Shown in pieces: positions 1-6,306 of a stretch of 11,466 bases of DNA (position 1 is its first letter; each line of letters begins with the position of its first letter). The position numbers were made by a program, and so were the translations under genes. The notes under the pieces were generated by a model, which saw only the letters and a list, made by a program, of their open reading frames with translations, searched no databases and was not told the DNA's origin. Origin of the DNA: Candidatus Sumerlaeota bacterium (lineage in GTDB: Bacteria > Sumerlaeota > Sumerlaeia > JADFCT01); contig JAPLSP010000679.1 of the NCBI GenBank assembly GCA_026398575.1, forward strand, positions 1 to 11,466, read 5' to 3'.

Positions 1-158
1 AGGCGTTTTCCTCGGGCGTCGTGGAAGGGCTGAACAACAAGGCGAAAGTCGCGATGAGAAATAGCTATGGATTTTCGACCTTCAAATGCTTGGAAATTGT
101 GCTCTATCATAAGCTTGGCAAACTACCGGAGCCAAAATTTAGCCACAGATTCTTTTAA
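1..158 (+). CDS. ISL3-family transposase, C-terminal fragment (5' end outside window)
   Basis: Reading from base 3, 51 codons run to a TAA at 156-158. The peptide contains SSGVVEGLNNKAKVAMRNSYG followed by FSTFKCLEIVLYHKLGKLPEP. This is the typical end of ISL3-type DDE transposases: the E of VEGLNNK is the last acidic residue of the catalytic triad, and the aromatic YGF segment follows it. Only the last part is visible, so whether the element is intact cannot be told. No terminal inverted repeat is obvious between the stop codon and the sulfatase gene. The enzyme would move its own element by cut-and-paste DNA transposition. Confidence 0.85.
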   Translation, partial: AFSSGVVEGLNNKAKVAMRNSYGFSTFKCLEIVLYHKLGKLPEPKFSHRFF

Positions 159-184
159 GGAACCATCATTATTATACTGCGCTA

Positions 185-202
185 GCGGGCGAGGACGCCC
201 GC
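185..202. repeat. Short GC-rich palindrome downstream of the transposase
   Basis: A perfect 7-bp inverted repeat (gcgggcg, loop agga, cgcccgc) lies 27 bases after the transposase stop codon. It has no T tract, so it does not look like a classical intrinsic terminator. It may be a dispersed REP-like palindrome; that would need a genome-wide copy count. Confidence 0.45.
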
Positions 203-317
203 GCTCCCAGAGCTGGCGCTTAGCTTTTGCGTCATTAGCAGAATGGCGTCCGAGGCAAAGCATCCACTTCGACGCAGTTATAGCATTCGAGCTTGATTCA
301 CTTGGCAGGGGCAAGGA

Positions 318-352
318 ATCTTTGCGCTTGAAAACAATTATTGCGCAAAGAT
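318..352. promoter_or_regulatory. Inverted repeat upstream of the sulfatase gene, possible operator
   Basis: The half-sites atctttgcgc (318-327) and gcgcaaagat (343-352) are perfect 10-bp complements separated by 15 bases. The right half-site ends 35 bases before the sulfatase start codon, where a dimeric regulator or a leader hairpin could act. No clear -10/-35 pair could be placed around it. Calling it an operator is inference. Confidence 0.35.
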
Positions 353-387
353 ACGAGAGCTCTCCTCGCCAGGGAAGATTATTGATC

Positions 388-1917
388 ATGAATCGTCGTT
401 CTTTTGTCAAAAATGCTTCTGCGGCGGCAGCCGTTTCGGGAGCGGGCTTGAGCGGTTGCTTGAGCGTACGAAATGCCAACTCGCCGGAAAAGGATAAGCC
501 GATGGGCGTAGCCGAAGCAGCGGAATCTGCCACCTCAGCGGAACGGGGCGCACGCGCCGGACGGCCGAACATCCTGTTCGTCTTCAGCGATCAGCAACGC
601 TGGGACACGATGGGCTGCTATGGCCAGCGGCTGCCGATATCGCCGAATCTGGATCGGCTGGCTTCCGAGGGCGTGCGGTTTGAATATGCGTTCACGCCGC
701 AGCCGGTGTGCGGGCCGGCGCGCGCAGTGCTGCAAACAGGAAAATATGCGACGGAAACCACTTGCTATAAGAACGACGTCGCGCTGCCGCTGTCGGAGAA
801 GACGCTGGCGCATTATCTGTCGGGGGCAGGTTATGAGGTGGGATACGTTGGCAAGTGGCACCTGGCCAGCAGCGGCGCCGCTGTGAATTTTCGAACGCTT
901 CCCGTCCCGCCCGAGCGACGCGGAGGCTATAAGGATTTCTGGATCGCGTCGGATGTTTTGGAATTCACCTCCGATAGCCGCGGCGGTTTTCTCTACGACG
1001 CGGACATGAAGAAGCACGAATTTCAGAAATATCGCGTGGATGCCGTCACGGACTACGCGCTCGAATTCCTGCAGTCGCGCAAAGGCGCGGCCAAACCCTT
1101 CTTCCTCTTCCTCTCCTATATCGAGCCGCACCACCAGAATAATCACAATCGCTTCGAAGGGCCGGACGGCTGCAAGGAGAAATTCAAGGATTACGACATC
1201 CCCACGGACCTGAAAGACCACAAAGGCGATTGGCGCGAAAATTTCCCGGACTATCTCGGATGCTGCAATAGTTTAGACGCCAATTTCGCCCGGCTGCGCG
1301 CCGAGCTGGAGCGGCAGGGTCAATGGGACAACACGCTCGTTATCTACACCTCCGACCACGGCTGCCATTTCCGCACGCGCAATTCCGAATACAAGCGCTC
1401 GTGCCACGAAAGCTGTTTGCGCATTCCGATGATCCTGCATGGGCCGGGTTTCGACGTCGGCAAGGTCGTCAAGGAATTGGTGAGCCTGATTGATCTGCCG
1501 CCGACGATCCTGACGGCGGGTGGCGCGCCGGTCCCCAAGATCATGCGCGGCCATCCGCTGCAATCGTTGTGCGGCTTGGATGAAACGGCTGCGCAGGCGG
1601 CGGCGCGCGAATGGCCGCAGGACATTTTCTCGCAGATTAGTGAAAGCCACGTGGGCCGCTCGCTACGCACGAAAAAATGGAAGTATTCCGTTCGCGCGGC
1701 CAAAGGCGATGCGGGCGCGGGATTGCCCAAAGGAATGGCCGCGACGCGCTATGTGGAGGATTTCCTTTACGACCTGGAACGCGATCCCTATGAGCAAAGC
1801 AACCTGGTTGACGATCCTGCTTATAAGGATATTCGCAAGCAGCTATCGCAACGGTTGGTTCAATATATGGTTGAGGCTGGAGAGGCGCGCCCTGAAATAT
1901 CGGCGGCGAATGAGTGA
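388..1917 (+). CDS. Tat-exported lipoprotein sulfatase (type I, formylglycine)
   Basis: This 509-residue protein is a type I sulfatase of the alkaline phosphatase superfamily, which hydrolyses sulfate esters, here probably on a polysaccharide or glycoprotein outside the cytoplasm. The start at 388 is chosen over an in-frame ATG at 67 because an AGGGAAG lies 10 bases upstream and the protein then begins NRRSFVKN, a twin-arginine signal, with a lipobox LSGC at residues 21-24. The metal-binding start of the fold is RPNILFVFSDQQ (59-70). The formylglycine motif is CGPAR (108-112), so Cys108 is the residue to be modified. GKWH (155-158), EPHH (246-249), TSDHG (321-325) and KRSCHESCLRIP (336-347) are the other active-site segments. 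The C-terminal FLYDLERDPYEQSNL stretch is typical of the family. The M14 peptidase gene follows 30 bases later on the same strand, suggesting an operon. The substrate cannot be deduced from the sequence. Confidence 0.93.
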   Translation: MNRRSFVKNASAAAAVSGAGLSGCLSVRNANSPEKDKPMGVAEAAESATSAERGARAGRPNILFVFSDQQRWDTMGCYGQRLPISPNLDRLASEGVRFEYAFTPQPVCGPARAVLQTGKYATETTCYKNDVALPLSEKTLAHYLSGAGYEVGYVGKWHLASSGAAVNFRTLPVPPERRGGYKDFWIASDVLEFTSDSRGGFLYDADMKKHEFQKYRVDAVTDYALEFLQSRKGAAKPFFLFLSYIEPHHQNNHNRFEGPDGCKEKFKDYDIPTDLKDHKGDWRENFPDYLGCCNSLDANFARLRAELERQGQWDNTLVIYTSDHGCHFRTRNSEYKRSCHESCLRIPMILHGPGFDVGKVVKELVSLIDLPPTILTAGGAPVPKIMRGHPLQSLCGLDETAAQAAAREWPQDIFSQISESHVGRSLRTKKWKYSVRAAKGDAGAGLPKGMAATRYVEDFLYDLERDPYEQSNLVDDPAYKDIRKQLSQRLVQYMVEAGEARPEISAANE

Positions 1918-1947
1918 ACGACCAACATGATAAGGAGAAAAAGCATA

Positions 1948-3210
1948 ATGGCTCAAAGATGGATCTCAGGCTGGGAATTCGTGCGATTTATCTTCTTCGC
2001 TTCTATCGCGGTCGCAATGACAGGCGGCGCATATTCCGCCGAATTGCGCGTGGACGCGGAATATCCGGGGGGCAATATTATTGTTCAAGGCCGCGAAGGA
2101 AACACGATCATCGTCGCGCCGGATTTGCGTGACACTCAAACCGGCCAATGGTGGTTCTACTGGAATTTCCGGCTGCGCGCGTCGGAGGAGACGTCGGCGA
2201 CCATCATCTTCACGGAAAAAAATTCCATCGGCGTGCGCGGACCGGCGATGAGCGTGGATGGCGGGAAGAGATGGGCATGGCTGGGCGCCACTGCGGTGAA
2301 GTCCTTGCAGCGAAACGGCAAACCAGCCTGGTCTTTTGAAGCATTGATTCCCGAAGGCGTCGGCGAAGTGCGCTACGCCTTTTGTCCTCAGTATCTCGAA
2401 AGCCATCTGCGCGCCTGGCTCGACATCTACAAGGGCGACAAGGCGTTGCGCGTTGAGGAACTCTGCCGCAGCCGCAAGGGGCGTGGCGTCGAGCTGCTGC
2501 GCGCCGGCTGCCTTGATCCAAAGAAATCCAAAGGCGTCGTGCTGCTGACATCGCGGCATCATTGCTGCGAAACGATGGCCACTTATGCGATGGAAGGATT
2601 GATTGGAGCGGCGTTGGTCAAGGATCAACTAGGTACCAAATGGCGCGACAATTGGGAAATCATCGCCGTGCCTTTCATGGACAAGGATGGCGCGGAGGAC
2701 GGCGATCAGGGCAAGAACCGCAAGCCCCATGATCACAATCGCGACTATAACGCCACGCCGGTTTATCCCGAAGTCGCCGCGCTGATGAAACTGGGCGCCT
2801 CGCTTCAGGGGCGCATCCTGGTGGCGCTCGATCTGCATTGTCCGCACATTCGCGGCGAGTGGAACGACCGCGCGTATTTCGTCGGCGCGGAGCAGCCGGC
2901 CGTCTGGGAAAAACAAAAAGCGTTCGCCGCCGTCCTGGAGCGCGTCCAGCAAGGGCCGATCCGGTTCCGCGCCCAGGACTGCCTGCCATACGGGACCGCC
3001 TGGAACAAGAGCAGCAACGAGAGCCAGGGAAAGAGTTTCGGCGCATGGGCGCGCGAGTCCTTCCCGAACGCCCGGCTCGTGACCACAATGGAAATCGCCT
3101 ACGCCGACGCGCTGGGCAAAGACGTAAGCGCAACCAGCGCTCGCGAACTGGGCCGCGACCTGGCGCGAGCGCTGGCAGAATATCTGGTTGACGACAAACC
3201 TCAGAAATAA
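1948..3210 (+). CDS. Secreted M14-family zinc carboxypeptidase-like protein
   Basis: The start at 1948 is preferred over an ATG at 1927 because AAGGAG sits at 1932-1937, 10 bases upstream. The 420-residue product has an N-terminal hydrophobic segment (about 11-31, ending AYSAEL) consistent with Sec export. Residues about 35-170 form a tryptophan-rich beta domain, as in M14 enzymes with an N-terminal beta-sandwich such as cytosolic carboxypeptidases. The catalytic domain keeps the M14 landmarks: zinc ligands H205-C-C-E208 and H297 (LDLHCPH), the DKDG...DHNRDY segment (245-267; usually NPDG...DLNR), and a likely catalytic Glu382 in TTMEIAYA. In most family members the first zinc motif reads HPGE, so HCCE is unusual. 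The enzyme probably removes C-terminal residues or cleaves amide bonds in peptides or peptidoglycan-like substrates; the specificity is unknown. It is probably cotranscribed with the sulfatase upstream and converges on the discoidin genes 29 bases after its stop. Confidence 0.85.
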   Translation: MAQRWISGWEFVRFIFFASIAVAMTGGAYSAELRVDAEYPGGNIIVQGREGNTIIVAPDLRDTQTGQWWFYWNFRLRASEETSATIIFTEKNSIGVRGPAMSVDGGKRWAWLGATAVKSLQRNGKPAWSFEALIPEGVGEVRYAFCPQYLESHLRAWLDIYKGDKALRVEELCRSRKGRGVELLRAGCLDPKKSKGVVLLTSRHHCCETMATYAMEGLIGAALVKDQLGTKWRDNWEIIAVPFMDKDGAEDGDQGKNRKPHDHNRDYNATPVYPEVAALMKLGASLQGRILVALDLHCPHIRGEWNDRAYFVGAEQPAVWEKQKAFAAVLERVQQGPIRFRAQDCLPYGTAWNKSSNESQGKSFGAWARESFPNARLVTTMEIAYADALGKDVSATSARELGRDLARALAEYLVDDKPQK

Positions 3211-3239
3211 TCAAATAGCGCTCCTGTTATTTCCAAGCC

Positions 3240-4175
3240 CTAATGAGCAATAGGGCGCGGTAATTTAATGTTGAGCGGCGCTGTTTTGCCCGGCGAAATG
3301 CCTGGGAACAGGGAAATAGGATCGGCGTCAGCGCGCGATTCACCCGATGAAGAAGTGGCGCGCGTGGTGTTTGCCGTTTGTTTGTCATTGACCGAAATGC
3401 TTCTGCCCAGCGGGACTCCGTAGACTTCCACTTCGATGTAGTGATTGGTCTCGCCGACATCGCTGCCATTGCTATAGAGCCGGACATAGCGAGCCACAAC
3501 GCCTTTAGCGCTCACGAGTTTGCCTTGATAGCAGTCTATGTATTCCTTGTCCTTGCCGATTCCAAAGCCCAGGGAATTGTCGTAGTCGTTATTGAAGAGA
3601 GTGGTGACGCCATCGGCAAAATCGCGATCATCCGATACCTGTACCACAACGTCATGATACACTCTCATTTGCAGCGCAAATTGCCAGAACATAACGGCAT
3701 AAAGCCTCTTGGACGCCATCAGGTCAATCTGAATCCACTGGCGCCCAGGGCCTAACTCAACCCAATTGCCGTCATCGCCTTCTTTAATGCCATCCGTGAT
3801 CTGATGCAATTCACCCACAATGCAGTTTTCATCGCTGGCGATGACCGGCTTTCGCAAGGCCAGGTTGACGCAGCCCTTGGGCGCCATGAATGGCAAACGA
3901 TCTTTGAATGAAAACGGCTCCAGATTGGGGACGCGGATGTCCCTGGGAGTGCCCGCAAATTTCGGCTTTGGCAGTAGGATCGGCAATGGTTCCCGAGCAT
4001 TCGCGCCATCTGTCTGCGCAGTGGCTTGCACACTGGCGGTAGAGGCGAGGGCTACGGATGGCGCCTCATATAGCTCGGCGAAGGAGGCTTGTCGGGCGCC
4101 CAAGCCTGCGGCCAGGGCGCCCAACGCCATCAGCATCCATTTAGGCGAGCAGCGGATTGCGATGATTGATTTCAT
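3240..4175 (-). CDS. Secreted discoidin (F5/8 type C) domain protein, third of tandem array
   Basis: This is the last and longest (311 residues) of three paralogs. Its ATG overlaps the TGA of the upstream gene as ATGA (4172-4175), so it is probably translated by coupling. A basic N terminus and hydrophobic core (about 13-30) indicate Sec export. A proline-rich linker (PILLPKPKFAGTPRDI) and NLEPF precede the beta-sandwich domain, marked by WVELGPGRQWIQIDL, VYHDVVVQVSDD, FNNDYDNSLGFGIG and ARYVRLYSNGS...NHYIEVEVYG. The family binds carbohydrate or other surface ligands; the ligand here is unknown. Unlike its siblings it continues about 55 residues past the domain, through a Ser/Thr-rich stretch that ends PLNIKLPRPIAH. 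That end resembles the linker motif found at the front of the paralogs, as if a fourth module had been cut short. The leader peptide is very similar to that of the second gene (22 of the first 34 residues identical by eye). Confidence 0.82.
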   Translation of the reverse strand: MKSIIAIRCSPKWMLMALGALAAGLGARQASFAELYEAPSVALASTASVQATAQTDGANAREPLPILLPKPKFAGTPRDIRVPNLEPFSFKDRLPFMAPKGCVNLALRKPVIASDENCIVGELHQITDGIKEGDDGNWVELGPGRQWIQIDLMASKRLYAVMFWQFALQMRVYHDVVVQVSDDRDFADGVTTLFNNDYDNSLGFGIGKDKEYIDCYQGKLVSAKGVVARYVRLYSNGSDVGETNHYIEVEVYGVPLGRSISVNDKQTANTTRATSSSGESRADADPISLFPGISPGKTAPLNIKLPRPIAH

Positions 4176-4975
4176 TTTACCGCCGCCTTTCCCCAGATTT
4201 CCACTTCGGTGTAGTGATTGCCGTCGCCGGCGGTTCCTCCGTTGCTATAGAGGCGCGCATAGCGGGCCTTGACGCCTCTGGCCTCCACCAGTTTGCCTTG
4301 ATGATCCTCGACGTATTCTTTGTTGGCCCCAATGCCCAATCCCAGGGAATTGTCAATGTCATTGTTAAACAGTGTTTTGACGCCGGTTATGAAATCGGAA
4401 TCCTCCGAGACCTGAACGGCAACGTCGCGATACGCGCGGCGATCCTGATGGTTGTGCCAGATAAGAATCGCATAAATCTCGCACGTCTTTTCCAGGTCTA
4501 TCTGGACCCACTGCCTGCCCGGACCCAGTTCGACATAGTCGCCGTCCCTGGCTTCCTTGCCGCCATCGGTGATCATATCGAGAGAACCAACGATGGGGGA
4601 GTCGTCGCTGGAGGTTACTGGCTTTTTCAACGACAGGACAACGCAACCCTTGGGGACCATGGGCGCCGCGCGCACGGCGCTTCTGTTATACGGTTCCAGA
4701 TTCACGCCTCGCAGTTCCTTTAGCGTTCCGAGCTCGACGGGTCTGGGCAGTTGGATCGGCAATGGCTCCAGAGTAATTGCGCCGCCTGATTGCGCTGCGG
4801 ATTGCAGAGCGGCTTGCGAAGCGGCTTGCGAAGCTGCGGTTGGGGCAAGGGATACGGATGGCGACGTTATTGTCTCGGTGAATGCGGCTTGATGGGCGCC
4901 CAAGCATACAGCAAGAGCGCCCAACGCTATCAGCATCCATTCGCGTATGCGGCGGATTACGGTGATTGATTTCAT
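4172..4975 (-). CDS. Secreted discoidin (F5/8 type C) domain protein, second of tandem array
   Basis: This 267-residue paralog starts inside the stop codon of the gene before it (ATGA at 4972-4975); a purine-rich ggaaaggtgg lies just upstream of its ATG. It has a basic N terminus (RRIRE), a hydrophobic stretch (about 13-30) and a low-complexity linker rich in Ala, Ser and Gln (ASQAASQAALQSAAQ), encoded by a short tandem DNA duplication. The shared linker LPIQLPRPVELGTLKELRG then leads to NLEPYN and the discoidin domain: VELGPGRQWVQIDL, EIYAILIWH, FNNDIDNSLGLGIG, ARYARLYSNGG...NHYTEVEIWGK. Its leader matches the third gene best, but parts of its domain (EIYAILIWH, NHYTEVE-WGK) match the first gene best, so the array looks mosaic. 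The likely role is ligand or carbohydrate binding outside the cell; no catalytic domain is present. Confidence 0.82.
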   Translation of the reverse strand: MKSITVIRRIREWMLIALGALAVCLGAHQAAFTETITSPSVSLAPTAASQAASQAALQSAAQSGGAITLEPLPIQLPRPVELGTLKELRGVNLEPYNRSAVRAAPMVPKGCVVLSLKKPVTSSDDSPIVGSLDMITDGGKEARDGDYVELGPGRQWVQIDLEKTCEIYAILIWHNHQDRRAYRDVAVQVSEDSDFITGVKTLFNNDIDNSLGLGIGANKEYVEDHQGKLVEARGVKARYARLYSNGGTAGDGNHYTEVEIWGKAAVK

Positions 4976-5727
4976 TTTTCAGCCACCTTTCCCCAGACTT
5001 CCACTTCGGTGTAGTGATTCGTATCGCCGCTGGTGCTGCCCTTGCTATAGAGACGGATGAACCGGGCTTTCACGCCATGCGTTTCCAATGACTTTCCTTT
5101 ATTGTCTTCGATGTATTCCCTATCGGTACCAATCCCCAGACCGGACGAGTTGTCGCTGTCGTTATTGAAGACCGTCTTCACACCCATCACAAAATCCTTG
5201 TCGTCTGAAACCTGAACCACAACGTCGTGGTACACGCGCGCCTGCTTGTGAAAATGCCAGATCAGAATCGCATAGATTTCTTTCGCTTGTCCGAGGTCAA
5301 TCTGAATCCACTGTTTGCCCGGACCAAGCTCGGCGTAGTTGCCGTCGGGGGCTTCCTTGTTGCCGTCCGTAATCATCGCCAGATCGCCCTGAATCGGCAC
5401 GTCATCGCTCGCAGTGACTTCCTTTTTCAGGGAAACAACCGCCGTGCCTTTGGGCGCCTTGATGACCGGTTTTGGAGCATTCGGATTGTAGGGCTCCAGA
5501 TTCTTAAGGCGCAATTCCGGCGGGGTACCGTCAAACATGGGTAACGGCAGCTTGATGTCCAGCTCCATCTGGTTAGAATTGCCTGCGTTTGAGACGCTGA
5601 CCGCTCCCCCGGGCTTTGCTGCCTCCTTCTTCACCTCCTCGGCGGCGCGGAGGCTCAACAACGCTATTCCGCTGATGAGCATCATCGCCGCAAGCAACTT
5701 GCTGATACTTACATTTCCGAAAAGCAT
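4972..5727 (-). CDS. Secreted discoidin (F5/8 type C) domain protein, first of tandem array
   Basis: The start at 5727 is preferred over an ATG at 5760 because a perfect AAGGAGG (5743-5737) lies 9 bases upstream; it is the strongest ribosome binding site of the array. The 251-residue product has a signal peptide (about 1-28, ending LRAAE), a short charged linker, the motif LDIKLPLPMFDGTPPELRLK (57-74) with NLEPYNP, and a discoidin beta-sandwich from about 90 to 247. Domain markers are AELGPGKQWIQIDL (132-145), VYHDVVVQVSDDKDF (165-179), FNNDSDNSSGLGIGTDREY (187-205) and ARFIRLYSKGS...NHYTEVEVWGK (221-247). The conserved Asn/Asp cluster may be a calcium-binding loop; that is inference. As the first gene it probably carries the promoter for all three, in the AT-rich DNA upstream. 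Confidence 0.84.
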   Translation of the reverse strand: MLFGNVSISKLLAAMMLISGIALLSLRAAEEVKKEAAKPGGAVSVSNAGNSNQMELDIKLPLPMFDGTPPELRLKNLEPYNPNAPKPVIKAPKGTAVVSLKKEVTASDDVPIQGDLAMITDGNKEAPDGNYAELGPGKQWIQIDLGQAKEIYAILIWHFHKQARVYHDVVVQVSDDKDFVMGVKTVFNNDSDNSSGLGIGTDREYIEDNKGKSLETHGVKARFIRLYSKGSTSGDTNHYTEVEVWGKVAEK

Positions 5728-5828
5728 GGTTTTCCGCCTCCTTGAAAAGTGTGGGCGCAACCCTCTCCGCCCTTCTGAAGTGTATTAGACAAGCGTGCGA
5801 GTGTTAAGTTCGCGCAAAATAAATTATT

Positions 5829-5834
5829 ATTATA
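5829..5834 (-). promoter_or_regulatory. Possible -10 element for the discoidin operon
   Basis: On the minus strand TATAAT occurs at 5834-5829, about 100 bases before the first discoidin start codon, inside the most AT-rich stretch of the window (about 5815-5910). No good -35 match is found 16-18 bases upstream, so the call is weak. A perfect 10-bp palindrome attcatgaat (5871-5880) lies about 37 bases further upstream and could be a regulator site. Confidence 0.3.
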
Positions 5835-5910
5835 TACCTAATAATCTAATAACTTTAGACCGGCTGAAATATTCATGAATTAGAAAAAAAACACTCGAAA
5901 TAAATTAAAC

Positions 5911-5946
5911 AAAAAGAGGACAGCATCGCTATGCCGTCCTCTTTTT
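5911..5946. terminator. Strong bidirectional intrinsic terminator
   Basis: aaaaagaggac (5911-5921) pairs perfectly with gtcctcttttt (5936-5946). The stem continues after one A/C mismatch with gcat/atgc around the tetraloop cgct. An A tract on one side and a T tract on the other make it work in both directions. On the minus strand it would end transcripts coming from ndk and the repeat region. It also separates them from the discoidin promoter region. Confidence 0.85.
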
Positions 5947-5981
5947 GCATGATCAGATGTACGGGAAAATGATCGAGAAGA

Positions 5982-6066
5982 CTTAACCCGGCAGAGCCTG
6001 AACCATATAGGTAAAATTTTCAGAATGGTGGGCGACTTTCAATTGTCGAGCAAACGCGCATAAATA
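5982..6066. repeat. Diverged 85-bp direct repeat, copy A
   Basis: This segment aligns without gaps to copy B at 6144-6228; by hand count 62 of 85 bases are identical. It begins cttaac and ends gcgcataaata, running straight into the 59-bp palindrome. On the minus strand an 18-codon stretch of both copies translates to related peptides ending WFRLCRVK (A) and WFRPCRVK (B), but a TGA precedes it in frame and there is no ribosome binding site. It is therefore annotated as a repeat rather than a gene. Confidence 0.7.
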
Positions 6067-6124
6067 CAGGCAGAATCATTGAGGGCAGAATCATTATGAT
6101 TCTGCCCTCAATGATTCTGCCTGT
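6066..6124. repeat. 59-bp perfect palindrome (REP/MITE-like)
   Basis: The 29-base left arm, starting acaggcagaatcatt, is the exact reverse complement of the right arm, ending aatgattctgcctgt, with a single central base. Each arm contains the motif ggcagaatcat twice, separated by tgag. It lies in the 3' flank of ndk between repeats A and B. As RNA it would fold into one uninterrupted hairpin. Perfect arms next to diverged flanks suggest a recent insertion or active maintenance. It has no coding content. Confidence 0.85.
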
Positions 6125-6143
6125 CAATCGCTGCAAAACTAAC

Positions 6144-6228
6144 CTTAACGCGGCAGGGGCGGAACCACACAGCCAATAATTTCCAAAAGATGGATGGTTT
6201 TCACATGTTGAGCAAGCACGCATAAATA
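6144..6228. repeat. Diverged 85-bp direct repeat, copy B
   Basis: This is the partner of copy A, beginning cttaac and ending cacgcataaata. It is followed by aaggatggaatcgtt (6229-6243), a degraded version of the palindrome start that follows copy A. This suggests that the ancestral repeat unit included the beginning of the palindromic part. Confidence 0.7.
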
Positions 6229-6306
6229 AAGGATGGAATCGTTTTCTCAGAAATTTTCGTGACCGAGTTGGGATCATGTTTTTTTGTAAGGAACTAACGC
6301 ATTTCG

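Noticed and set aside
67..387. N-terminal extension of the sulfatase from an ATG at 67
   Set aside because: The extension overlaps the transposase end and intergenic repeat, lacks a signal sequence, and would bury the Tat/lipobox leader that begins at 388.
535..1221. Minus-strand 228-codon frame opposite the sulfatase
   Set aside because: It is antisense to clear sulfatase motifs and shows no recognisable domain or ribosome binding site.
3204..3233. Convergent terminator between the peptidase and discoidin genes
   Set aside because: gaaataa/ttatttc can pair, but the 7-bp stem is almost all A-T with a 16-base loop, too weak to call.
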